Shown here: positions 23,778-33,759 of the stretch, piece by piece
Position numbering within the stretch: the first letter of the stretch is position 1
Layout of the letters: each line of letters starts with the position of its first letter
Assembly: GCA_905178155.1 (NCBI GenBank)
Contig: CAJINV010000004.1
Span: 4,876,619 to 4,940,618, forward strand
DNA length: 64,000 nt
Source: Amoebophrya sp. A120
Taxonomy: Eukaryota > Sar > Dinophyceae > Syndiniales > Amoebophryaceae
Reading direction: 5' to 3'
The notes under the pieces: generated by a model
What the model saw: only the letters and a program-made list of their open reading frames with translations
Database searches by the model: none
Told to the model about the DNA's origin: nothing
Position numbers and translations under genes: made by a program

Positions 23778-24385
23778 TCACGAGGATGGGAAAATAACCC
23801 GCCCGAACACTACAGGCCCCGAGGGCCCGGCCACTGGCTCTCGGCAACTCCGCCAACCAGTTGCAGCAACGTGCATATTTCTGCGATATTTTGCGGCAAG
23901 GGCAACAACTACTTTGCCCGGACGACGGGGCCCAAGTCTTTCACAGTCGCGCCACCGTTCGTCCTCCGGTATCAAGTGCAAATATGTCTGGGTCTGGGAG
24001 ATTGGGGTAGTTTCAGTTTGTCATGCGAAATTGTACATGACAGACCCACACCACGTTGCCACCTGTAATGCATGCTAAAGAATCACACCTCTCGGAAAGG
24101 GTTGATTAATATGCCCCTCCTGCATGAGAAGTGCGCTCTTGCGGTGGCAAAAATCTAAGCGCCTGTTGCTGCTCATGCAATGCAGTTTTTTGTAGTTGAG
24201 AAGTTGCTGCTCCTGCATGAGAAGTTGCTGCTCATGCAATACAGTTTTTTGTAGCATACAAAGGTAGCACCATCACAAATCTCGTTTTTTCCTCCAGAGG
24301 ACCCAGACATATTTACAATGCATATCTGGGCAGGTGTGGGTGTCGCCATGCGCTCGATCTGTCGTCTCTTGGATCAATTTCACCG
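23778..24385 (-). CDS. partial gene around a family-B introner, unknown protein
   Basis: Coding sequence on both sides of the introner at 23970-24324 joins as ETTDRAHGDTHTCPEDERWR when the unit plus 5 nt is removed. It then continues through ERLGPRRPGKVVVALAAKYR to a stop at 23778. The upstream exon meets an in-frame TAA within about 20 codons without a canonical acceptor, so another intron of unusual type probably precedes it. No family is recognised. Confidence 0.4.
23970..24324. mobile_element. introner, family B (355 bp)
   Basis: TATCAAGTGCAAATATGTCT start; CCCAGACATATTTACAATGC...ATA end. The flanks TCCGG/TCTGG match at 4 of 5. The internal block (CTGCATGAGAAG, GCTGCTCATGCAATACAG) is shared with the unit at 62411-62676. 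Confidence 0.8.
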
Positions 24386-24399
24386 GTTACAGGTAGTTT

Positions 24400-25200
24400 C
24401 TTGCTCTGAAAAACTAAAACGCCGGCGATACCTGCAGAAGTATGCGACATTCTTCTACCTCCTGATAAAAAGTATCATTCTATTCCCATGGAGATTTCAT
24501 TGTCATGCAGATTGAAGCACAACAACATATTCACCTCCGGTACCAAGAAACTAACAACGACAAGGCTCCCGCTGCGAACTTTGAGGGTTCACTTTGTGCT
24601 GTGTGTTTTCCGTCGGAAGAAAAATCATGTCGATCAGCGTGAACATCCATTCTTCTGGTAAGTCCGTATATGCTTCTGAATACATAAAGCTGCATTCCAA
24701 GCAAGGGATTTTTCTTGGCGGGTGCAATCACAAAAGAGCGCCACTCTTTCTCTTTACATACATATCACAACTCAATGATAGTCGAGATCGCACCTCCTTC
24801 CCATCGGTAAGCGTATTTGGTGTACTGCGGGTTACGCGAGAAAAAATCTTGTTCCGGGTATAACGCAAACAACTCTTACAGTTTTGACCGCGTATTTCAA
24901 AGCGATAGCTATTAGCACAATGCCACGCATCAATGCAAGATAGCTCCTTGTTGCACTTGGCAACCGCACGGGCTTTCTCCTGCAGATTGCTAGTCCTCGC
25001 CTTGCCCCTTTTACTTAGTCGCATTGCACCTGTTTCCAGAGCTTCTGAGCCACTATCGGTACTGAGTTAAGCAGGTCTACACAGCGGTCGGTATTTTAAG
25101 AGCTCGCTTTGACATTGATCATTTTTTGGTTGAGATTGCGTGTCTGTTCGCACATATGCAAATGTAAAGCATGTTTATATTTGTAAGTAGTTAAAAATCT
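24400..25200. other. possible exon 24728-25024, otherwise nothing
   Basis: One minus-strand frame of 98 codons starting MRLSKRGKARTSNLQEKARA is basic and Cys-containing. Without splice or family support I do not call it a gene. Confidence 0.3.
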
Positions 25201-25206
25201 GAAGAG

Positions 25207-26628
25207 TTATTCATGGCATATCTTGTGGTGCGGAATCTTGACCGATTCACCTTCTTTGTTTGTCTTGAGGTAATACAGAACCTTCGTCAATTCCGCAGCA
25301 TACTGGTCGTTCAAAATATTCATGTCATTGTTGCCTTCACCAAGGGCCGCGAGGGTCCCGTTCTGAAGCGCTCTGAGTATCTCGTGGAAGACCTTGTCGA
25401 CGACCTGCAAGGAAGAATATTAAACAAGATTTGTGAACAAGCGCACGAATACCCTTTGTGCATTGATCTTCGAGCTGCACGCGAGGGAAATATCAAAATA
25501 ATAAAAATATCCTTTATCCGTAAAAAAAAATAGACAAGAGCGTTATGGTCACTTTCTTTCATAGCGACAAGAAAGTGATTTGCATCATCCTCATCACCTA
25601 GCTGGGCCAGGGTACTAGAAATAAAATATAAATATATGTGACATCGCCTCACAAGTGATTATATTGATACTCAATGAATTTTCTTGAACGAGTACGAGAC
25701 AAGGAAAACGCGACGAGCCAGAAAATGAAAATGTAAGATGAGCTACAACATCATTCACATCATATAGAAATACCTCGTTGAATTGGACTCTTGCGACCAC
25801 CACTTCTGTCCTGAATTTGTCTTCGTTGAATTTCTCCGGAGTCGGACCGCCGTACGATGCGTCCCTTACCAGGCGCTTCAAGGTCTGGCCCATGTTATCC
25901 ACAGCAAAAAAAAACACCCCCATCCATATCGTGCAAGACAAGCACAGGAAATTGACTGTGACTTTCCCTTTCTGCACTTTCTCCTGCATGACAAAATTGT
26001 AATTGAATGTCGGTGGGTTCGTGTTTTTTTGAAGATAGGCGGGCAGCGACTGTTGGTACTTCACGATCTCCTTGTGCGAGATACTCACTAGCATTATGGC
26101 CTGAAAATGCGGCCACAGACCACACGCAGAAGATCACGATCGAATTTAAATTGAAAGTGGCCGTGTCCATGTCCACAAAAGAAAAAAACTGACCAATGTT
26201 GTGTGTATCATTTTGATTTTCGCTTTTAGAAAGATTGCAGTTTCTTCTAGTATCATGCATGTGCTGGAAAAGCAAATCAAATCCCAGCACCGCATCCTCT
26301 TTCGCTGCAAAAAAGTCAATGTAGTGCCATGCTGTAAATTTCGCGCGCCCTTGTCACAAGAACGTGTTGGCTACACAATTGGGCGTATTTGTGCGTGTCC
26401 TCCAAGCGTGTGAATGCGTCGATTTAAGAGCGTAAACCCCATCAGCGTGCTGAAACGTATTGGCCCATGCTTGTTGACCAACATCTGCTTGGCGGACTTC
26501 CCGAGTATCATCAGGTGATGGCACAGATTCGCCCTCCCTCTCTTTAGCAATAGCTCGGTCTCATCTTGCTGGGAGAGGAGCTCGCCAGGCCTATAGCCCA
26601 TCTCCAGCCCTTTTTCTTCCTCTGCCAT
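25207..26628 (-). CDS. multi-exon unknown protein
   Basis: It starts at an ATG (26626-26628) with MAEEEKGLEMGYRPGELLSQ. Exon blocks are about 26405-26628, 26255-26320, 26038-26095, 25770-25895, 25535-25615 and 25207-25410. Joined across the introner at 25896-26037 the sequence reads YQQSLPAGQTLKRLVRDASY. It then runs on through EKFNEDKFRTEVVVARVQFN to a donor (GAG/GTATTTC). The last exon (VVDKVFHEILRALQNGTLAA) is helical and ends at a stop at 25207. The chain is consistently protein-like, but I do not recognise the family. Confidence 0.6.
25896..26037. mobile_element. introner, own family, 142 bp
   Basis: It starts TATCCACAGCAAAAAAAAAC and ends GTGTTTTTTTGAAGATA, with inverted A/T-run plus CACCC-type termini. 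The flanks (CATGT and GGCGG) do not match, yet removing the unit with 5 nt keeps the frame. Confidence 0.55.
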
Positions 26629-26639
26629 CTTTTACCTAC

Positions 26640-28400
26640 TTAAACACAGGCGGTGGAGCCGGCCGTGGCTTCGCTTTTCGCCACTATAGAAGTGCAGGCT
26701 TCATCAAAGACAAAGACGGGCAATAAACTCTTGCTACAATCGCAGCCGGTATGAAATGTGATCAAGAAACTTCATTACGGAGACGAGTAAATACGCCTAC
26801 GAAAGAACAAAGAAAGAAAAATACCAACACTCACGCACCCTCCATAATGTTGATAGCGAGGAGGTGGTAAATGTGTCATCAGCTTCAACTGATTGTGATC
26901 CAAGGCCAAAGAAGTGGTCTTCCAAGCATATTAGTGTAGTTTGTCTCAGTTTAAATTTCATTTCCGTCCGAGAGCAAAGAAATAAAAAAACTAACATCAG
27001 GGTGAAGGACAAGAAAATGAAAGAATCAAACGCCAAGTGCTGCAGTCATTCACACAGAATCAGAAGAGAAGTAGCTCTACCTAGGCACACAGACGCCTTG
27101 TAATTGTATACATCAAAATGGAAAAAAAATAAAAATTCGTACTGCCCCCCTGCAGGAATTGGCGCGCACCCTTACGTATGGCCTTTTCTTCTCTCATGAA
27201 CACCTGTTTTTTTACGCTTGTTGGATGCATCCAATTAAACCTCAAATCAGAATCAAATCTGGCTTCACTTTTCGATGTTATCATCTACATCGAAGCTTTG
27301 CTCAAATGATTTCGATTTTGTCGTTCCCACGATGAAGTAGATCGTTTGTCTTTACTTCCAACCAGCCCTGGTGATCTGAATCAGCTGATGCAGATAGTAT
27401 GCTCATCCAACTCTTCAGCTACTACATACATGCTGGTGCGTGAGTTTTGGTGAATAAACGGTAAGGGATAAAAATCTTGCAGCTTTTCGTGCTGTTGTCC
27501 TGCGCACCAGTGCTATCACTTAAATTTCTTCGGACTCTGTTTTAGATTTACGAAGCGGGCCGCAATATCCACAGGCGAGTTTCCTGAAAAAGAAAACCTC
27601 GTAAGCAATCTCTCCAACTTTGCAAACGTACTTGATCTGAGGTTAAGGTTCCCACTGCCCATCATTGCGCGTGCGCGGATGCCGGCGGTGCTGCTGCTGG
27701 TGGTGCCTCTATTCACATCACTGAGTGACGACGCAATGCAGCAGCCCGGTGCGTACCAGAGTCGGCGAACGCCAACTGCCTCCACTTTGTAGCAATCTAC
27801 TATAGACCTGCAACGCAGGCAATGCAAACGAAAAGCACGACGGACCCCTACCTTGTCATGATGTTACTTATATTTTGACAAGCGATCATCCATTGTGTCT
27901 TGTTTTTGTAATCTTCTTTCTTGTCTTTTCATCCCCTCGCTTGCTCGACACGCGCGCAACAGCGCCCAGGTGGGGCTGCCTGCGGATCGCATCTTATGGC
28001 CTCACCCTCTCAACACCAGCGTCTCGCTCTCATAACACATCCGGCAGGGCACCATCGCGCCCCTGCCACAAGCTAGAGTTGAGGCTTCGCTTGGGCCCTT
28101 CGCCTTTGCTCAACTTCACATCCCCAGGTCGCTCAATCGCCTTACGCTCAATGACTAAAATGCAATTAAGCTGAGCTGCGGAAGGCGCATCGACTTGGAC
28201 CTCGTTAGCTGCCGTCGCAGTGTCGCAAAATGTTCCTCTAGTGCAAGTGCTCGCCCCGCTCCTTTCTCCCCTCTTATGCCCATGCACATCGCAAGAGGAG
28301 GTACGTACGCCGGAACAAAAAGAGGCGCAGGGACCTGGATACGCGAGAAGCGAGCCGCCCCTTTGGGTCGCGGCGACGTAGTTGTCTGGCCTGGTTAGAC
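26640..28400. other. no firm gene; possible exon 27516-27827
   Basis: A minus-strand frame of 103 codons (27516-27827) ends FSGNSPVDIAARFVNLKQSP. It could be a last exon but has no support. The rest shows short frames only. Confidence 0.3.
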
Positions 28401-29170
28401 GTGTCCACGGAAAACATGCCTTGGGGAGTCCAGGATCATAGTGGAAAATGGGGGCCCGACTGCCCGCGCAACGACAGCGACGGAGCGGAAGGATACCCAG
28501 GGGGAGGTGGGCGAGGCCTATCCCGGCAAAGCAACGAAAGGGCCCCGGGCGTCGCCCCCCCCGCGCCGCAGTCGAGTCCGGCAAAGACATCAACCGCGCG
28601 GCCCACACGGGCCGCAGCATGTGCCTGCGCGCGCTATTCACGGGGCGCAACGGCTGCGCCACCTGTGGGGCCTAGCTTCCTGGCCCGCCGCGCTGGCTTG
28701 GCGGTGGCGCTGGCTTGGCTAGCTCGCTCCGCTGGGTGCACAAAGCACAGCCGGCAAACCACGGGGCTGCAATGCTGGCCCCGCCGCTGGCGGCCGTGGC
28801 GCGGTCAGTAAGGGCGCGCAGGCGCCGGCCGAAGCGCCGGCCGGCCGGCCGCCGGTTGCAGCACAAAAGCGGGCGGGGGGCGCGCGCGATGGGCTTGCCC
28901 CATGCGGCGCCGCGCCGCGGTGGCCTCCCAGTTGGCAGCGCCGTCCAGTGGGTCCTCACTAGTATGAGTTCGCCGCGTCCTGCTGTTCTTTCATCTCTCG
29001 CACAGTGGGAGAACGTACCTGACAGCGCACACGTCGGGGCAGACGATGCCGAAGCAGTGCCAGCGGCCTCCCGCTGCCGCTTGGTGGCCTGCTTTTCGCT
29101 CTCTCCCCAATGGCCGCCATGAAGCCGCGACCCAGGCGCAGCGCCCAACTCGTCGCCGCTGTCCGTCGAC
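28400..29170. other. GC-rich gene-free block 1
   Basis: By eye roughly 70% G+C or more, against an estimated 45% around it, with CCGGCCGGCCGGCC-type runs near 28840. All six frames are long and open simply because stop codons are rare. It carries the dispersed motif TGGGTGCACAAAGCACA near 28735. Confidence 0.7.
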
Positions 29171-29179
29171 ATAGTCTTC

Positions 29180-29920
29180 GATCTTTGTTTCTACGCAAAA
29201 GCTGAAGCTTCATGTAAAGTAAACGAAACCAGTGGCAGAATTACTTCTGGAAGGAACAACAAAGAACAAGAAGGGCAGCGATCACGTTGACTCTCCTCCC
29301 CAGGCTACGCAGGTCAATCTCGTGCTCTCAGAACTTTGTTTTCCACGAATTCGTATCAGCCGTTTGCTATTCAAAATTCCCACCAAAGATCACGTCGCGA
29401 CATCACATGCACATACTAATAGGGAAATTCATGAGAGTGACGCTTTTGAATAGGGAGGCTGCGTAGACGTTGAATAGTGTGGCGAGGAATTAACGCTCGG
29501 GCTACGCCAACCTGGCTAAACTTTCACGAATCAACAAACAAATCAAGTTCCTTTTTTCGTGCAGAACCTGCACTCACTCTTGTTGATGGTAGACGAGGGG
29601 GCACTTTTGGTTCGATACCTCAGGATGCACGAGCACGTCAAGCTCAAACAAGAACAACACACTTGTTAAGTAGTGCTTGTACTTACAGCGTTCTTCCAAT
29701 CGTGTTGAAAAAGACCACCAAGAAGAACGGCCGAACGAAGGAGGAAGCACGAGCTCAGCTCTCGCCCGAAATGCATTCCACGTAAAAATGACCTGCGAGT
29801 GCAGCTCTGAAATGGGAATGGTGGCGTAAAAATGAAACTCTCGTGTGTATCGATGTCTTGCAGCCAAAAAAATCTGTCGAAGTTTCTTCATTGTGTTGAA
29901 TCAATTGTGCTGGACTCTTT
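29180..29920. other. gap downstream of thioredoxin reductase
   Basis: A minus-strand ATG frame (29574-29891, MKKLRQIFLAARHRYTREFH) begins only 32 bp beyond the reductase stop. It has no recognisable domain and might be the first exon of the next gene. Confidence 0.3.
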
Positions 29921-29923
29921 CCT

Positions 29924-31861
29924 TTACATTTGCTTCGCCGTCAACCACCTCTCCGCATCCAATGCTGCTTGTGCTCCACTTCCAGCGGAAGTAATAGCCT
30001 GACGGTAAACCGGGTCCGCGACGTCGCCCGCTGCGAAAAGCCCAGGGACAGTAGTTTGCGTTGCATAAATCCCAGCTGAAGTAGTAGATGTCTGCCCAGC
30101 GTGTTGAAGTCCACCTGCTGTTGACAAATACCCCTCGTGCTTCCCTTGAAATCCCACCTTGCCCTGCAGTACACCCGTGTTTGGCTGGTGGCCAATCGCG
30201 ACAAAAGCCGCATCGGCGTCGAGCAGTTTCCGGTTGCTTTCCGTACTTTGTGCCAACTCCTCCGAAAAAATCTTCGTACTTTCAATCTCCACGTTGCTCA
30301 GCGCGCCGCCAGTTAGCGAGAGAAACTTGACCACCCGGCTGTTCCAGTGAATTTCCACCTGGTTCTTCGCCACCGCGGCGTGCACCCGACCGCTCAAGGC
30401 CTTACTCGCTCGGTGGAAGGCGTCTCGACGGTGAATTATTTTCAAGGGGAAGGCGCAGACCCGGAGTAGAAAAAGCGCCTCCTCCATGGCAGTGTCGCCA
30501 CCGCCGATCACAACGCACTTTTTCCCGCGGAACAGAAACCCATCACAGGCAGCGCAGGAAGAAATCTGATTTTCATTTTGATTATTTTGTAATTGATATA
30601 TCCAGCTCCTGAACGATATTCATATCAGTCACATAGACCGGACCAATGTCATATGTTGCATATCCTGGTTACTTATATGTAAAAAATCAGTACTCCCTTC
30701 CCTCGCAGTTCGTACTCCCCCGGTACGTTGAGCCAGCGGCTAGCAGCCCCAGTGGCGAAGATGACGGAGGAGGCCGAGACCTTCAAGAGCGTGTGCGAGG
30801 TCGTGTTTTTTTCCGCCATGTCCTCATACCGAAACATGTCTGACGTCAGCGACGCGGCTTGGTCTACCGTGCCAGCAGCGCCGCTACCCTGCACCTCCAA
30901 TGCATTCGTCAGTTCCTTTTGCAGAGGTATGAAAGGAAAACGAAAAACCCAAGTTGGCACGACGGGATTGAATAATGCGTATTTCACGTAAAAAAAGGAA
31001 AATGTTTGGTTGTAAAACTCATATTTCATTTTTGGAGTTACCAGAACCAAAGTGCGGAAGTTTAACCCAGTGCAAGGCTAGTTTTTCGCTTTCCTGCATA
31101 GCAGAAACTTCGAAACTCGTACCACTTCCGGCACTTCCAGGTACAGTGATGTCGTTACAGTATCCGGTGAGAAACCGCACTCCAAACGCTTCCGCCTGGA
31201 GCCGCATGTCCGACACCATCGCGACACCCGTGGTCCGCTCCAGCGCCGGGTAGTTTTCCACGTCCACGCCTTTGCCCATGAGCTGCCCAACGTGGGTGAA
31301 CTTGGGCGCGACTACCAGCGGGCAAAGCCCCGCCCTCGCAGCGTAGAGCGCAGCGGCTAAACCCGCGGGTCCGGCCCCGATGATGAGCACTTGCTCGACG
31401 GCATTACCAGCTTGCGCTGATGAAGTAGAAACGCCTTGCAGCGAAGAAGATGTCGCTGTCCCCACTGCAATCGCGCTGTCCTGCAGCTTGTGGTCATTGC
31501 CGCACTTAAAAGGGTCGGAAGCTGACGTTGCAGAAGTAGATTCAGTCTGTGATACAACGTGTTCCGCCCGGTACAGCGCTCCTTTGAGGTCATACTGGTC
31601 CTGCTGTAGTTTCGTTGCGCGTGTGCGGATCTCGCGTCGCAGCGCCTTCAGCGTTTTGGCGAGGTCAGCGTCAGAAACTTTTCCCAGCTCCAAGGAGCCA
31701 GGAGAAGCACCCGTCACGGCTGCGGCGGCGGGCGTACCTTGTTTTCGAAATATTCCAGCACGATTTTTTGAAATAATTGGTAAGATGTATCTTTCTCCTC
31801 GCGGCCCTGAGCTTGCTATGATACGCTCCCCGCCAAACCAATGCGAAAAGTTGAAGTTCAT
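29924..31861 (-). CDS. NADPH-dependent thioredoxin reductase, low-molecular-weight type
   Basis: A flavoprotein that passes electrons from NADPH to thioredoxin. Exons are about 31042-31861, 30694-30915 and 29924-30565. In order it shows the FAD-binding IIGAGPAGLAAALYAARAGL, an ATGAASRWLNVPGE segment, the redox-active pair in SSCAACDGFLFRGK, the NADPH-binding VIGGGDTAMEEA, and the C-terminal FAD motif GLFAAGDV. These are hallmarks of the bacterial/plant-type enzyme, not the selenocysteine type. The second intron (30566-30693) is canonical GT-AG and joins GKG to ISSC in frame; the first (about 30916-31041) is not cleanly GT-AG in phase. The N-terminus is about 165 residues longer than usual and contains a charged helix. 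The ATG lies only 22 bp after the stop of the thioredoxin-domain gene; the two may even be one fused gene. Confidence 0.9.
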
Positions 31862-31883
31862 GATCGTGCAAAGTCGCGCTTCG

Positions 31884-33002
31884 CTACAGTAAACTGTCTT
31901 CCCAAGAAGATGAATCCGCTTTATTTATACCTTTCCCTTCCTGCATGGACATTGCTTTTTGCACACCTGCACCTCCTGTAACTGGGGCCAAGTTGCCTAA
32001 TTTACACGCCTCTTCGACCATTCTCTCCAGCCCCGCCGTGTCTGCACCGTCGACCACCAAATGCGGAATGACGGCGTTACCAACCACCGCACGGAACGCC
32101 GGTAACCCTTGCACGCCGAACGCGTCTCCAACATCGGGCACGGTTTGTACGTCAATGTACAAAAACTGGATTTTTTCCGGGCCGTACTTCGTCCGGAACT
32201 TTTCCGCCAACAGCTCAAACACCGGCGCCATCAGTGTGCAGAAACCGCACATCTCACTCCCGAAATTCACGATGCTGACCATGCTGCCCCCGTTTTTCTG
32301 CACCAACTGCACAAAGTGATCGGAATTTGCCGCGTACACAATGTTCACAGACGAGGGGGGCTTGACGCCAGGAGCGGCGATCGAGCCTGCTCCAGGGCCT
32401 TGTTCTGCACCTTGTACTGCGGGCGGCCCGGCGTCCTCCCTCCCGTAGCACTGCTTTCTATGTTTTGCGTCAGGTAACGTGGCCCATTGCTGCGCGTCGA
32501 TCAGAAGGACCTCTAGAGATTGCGACGCGTGCCACTGCTCGTACGGCGGAACGGTGTTTTCCAAACATCCCGCTGCGACCCACAACTTCGCCCAACAGTC
32601 GGGCCCGACGTTGGTAGCGCGCGGCAACAGACCCGGGCAGGGGAGGTCAGCAGCGGATGCAGCTGGGCCGGCGGGTGAACCAAGGCCGGGGAAGAGCGCG
32701 CCGGAAGCAGGTGATGGTGGTGCGGCATTACCAGGGTTGACGTTGCCGCTTAGCTGTATTCCGTTTGGTGTATTGGGCGCTCCGGCGCCGAAAGACGATG
32801 GCAATGGCGGTAGGTTGTTCATCGCCAGAGAGGCATGGGCAGACCGAATGCAGCAGTGGGGTATTATTCCTGCTGCTGCAGTAGCCATGCAGCGAACCAC
32901 ACGGGACATTTTTGCCGATCGACGCTGGAGCCATTTTTTGTTGTCCTTGCAAGAAGAAGGCCCCCGTGAGGGAGAGCTTGACTCTCCCCAGCACTCGGTC
33001 AT
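31884..33002 (-). CDS. thioredoxin-domain protein
   Basis: ATG at 33002 (the open frame extends to 33122 but only through a TTG). The C-terminal half is a thioredoxin fold: VSIVNFGSEMCGFCTLMAPV carries the CxxC active site as CGFC. It is followed by FLYIDVQTVPDVGDAFGVQG and LPAFRAVV, with the expected cis-Pro. The N-terminal half has a Pro/Gly/Ala-rich linker and a separate Cys-bearing segment (DCWAKLWVAAGCLENT ... KHRKQCYG) that I cannot assign. A hydrophobic stretch near the start could be a targeting signal. It probably acts as partner of the reductase encoded immediately downstream. No intron is needed within the frame, but a possible 37-nt intron at its end would fuse it to the reductase. 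Confidence 0.8.
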   Translation of the reverse strand: MTECWGESSSPSRGPSSCKDNKKWLQRRSAKMSRVVRCMATAAAGIIPHCCIRSAHASLAMNNLPPLPSSFGAGAPNTPNGIQLSGNVNPGNAAPPSPASGALFPGLGSPAGPAASAADLPCPGLLPRATNVGPDCWAKLWVAAGCLENTVPPYEQWHASQSLEVLLIDAQQWATLPDAKHRKQCYGREDAGPPAVQGAEQGPGAGSIAAPGVKPPSSVNIVYAANSDHFVQLVQKNGGSMVSIVNFGSEMCGFCTLMAPVFELLAEKFRTKYGPEKIQFLYIDVQTVPDVGDAFGVQGLPAFRAVVGNAVIPHLVVDGADTAGLERMVEEACKLGNLAPVTGGAGVQKAMSMQEGKGINKADSSSWEDSLL

Positions 33003-33009
33003 GGTCGAA

Positions 33010-33755
33010 TACGTTCTCGGTGGCAGGACCGAATGACTCAAAAATGGATGATGAACAGATTTGGGGCTGCTTTTCAACACGTTCAAGATTTTTCGGGAAT
33101 GCCTATCTATCGATCTACGCAAAGGAAAACACTACCACGTAGGTATAAAAAAACAGGTTTTGAAAAAAGCAAGATTTAGGCTGATCTTCGTTCAAACACA
33201 GAGCCAGCACGCTTCTGTTCTGCTTCTGTCTGACTGCGACACGTTCCAGATACGCACACGGGACGAAAGACGGCCTTCTTACATACACTGACACGACAGG
33301 CCATCGCTTGCACCAGTAACATCTGTGGAACATGCAATGCATGTTCACCTTTTACAACACAAAAAAAAAAGAAGAAATTTTGACGCGGAATCGGAAAGAA
33401 CTGAACACGAACAACAAGTGTTAGGCCCAAACTGATTATACCGACGACCGGGTAAATCAGCCCCTTGCGATTACAAAGACGAGATCCACATTTGCATATA
33501 ATTCAGAGACATGGTAATTCTCTTGTTCTTCGTGGAAGTGGATCTTCACTATACTGGAATTTCCAAAATTTGGTCTTGCTCTCGGTCGCAGGTGAAGCCG
33601 CATTCTGCTAGAAGTACACTTTTAATTTTTTTTTTTGATTCATCCTCTTCATCATACAATTGCGATTTACAGTGAAACAAGGTTGGGTAGACCACAGCCG
33701 GCTCCTGCCTGAGGTCGCATATCACTCGGAATCCGCCACCAGGTAAAAATCTAGA
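33010..33755. other. intergenic
   Basis: The gap between the metacaspase stop and the thioredoxin-domain start. Short frames only. Confidence 0.6.
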
Positions 33756-33759
33756 TCTA

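Noticed and set aside
28030-28662. 210-codon minus-strand ORF
   Set aside because: It runs into the GC-rich block where stops are rare in all frames; no protein-like pattern and no splice support.
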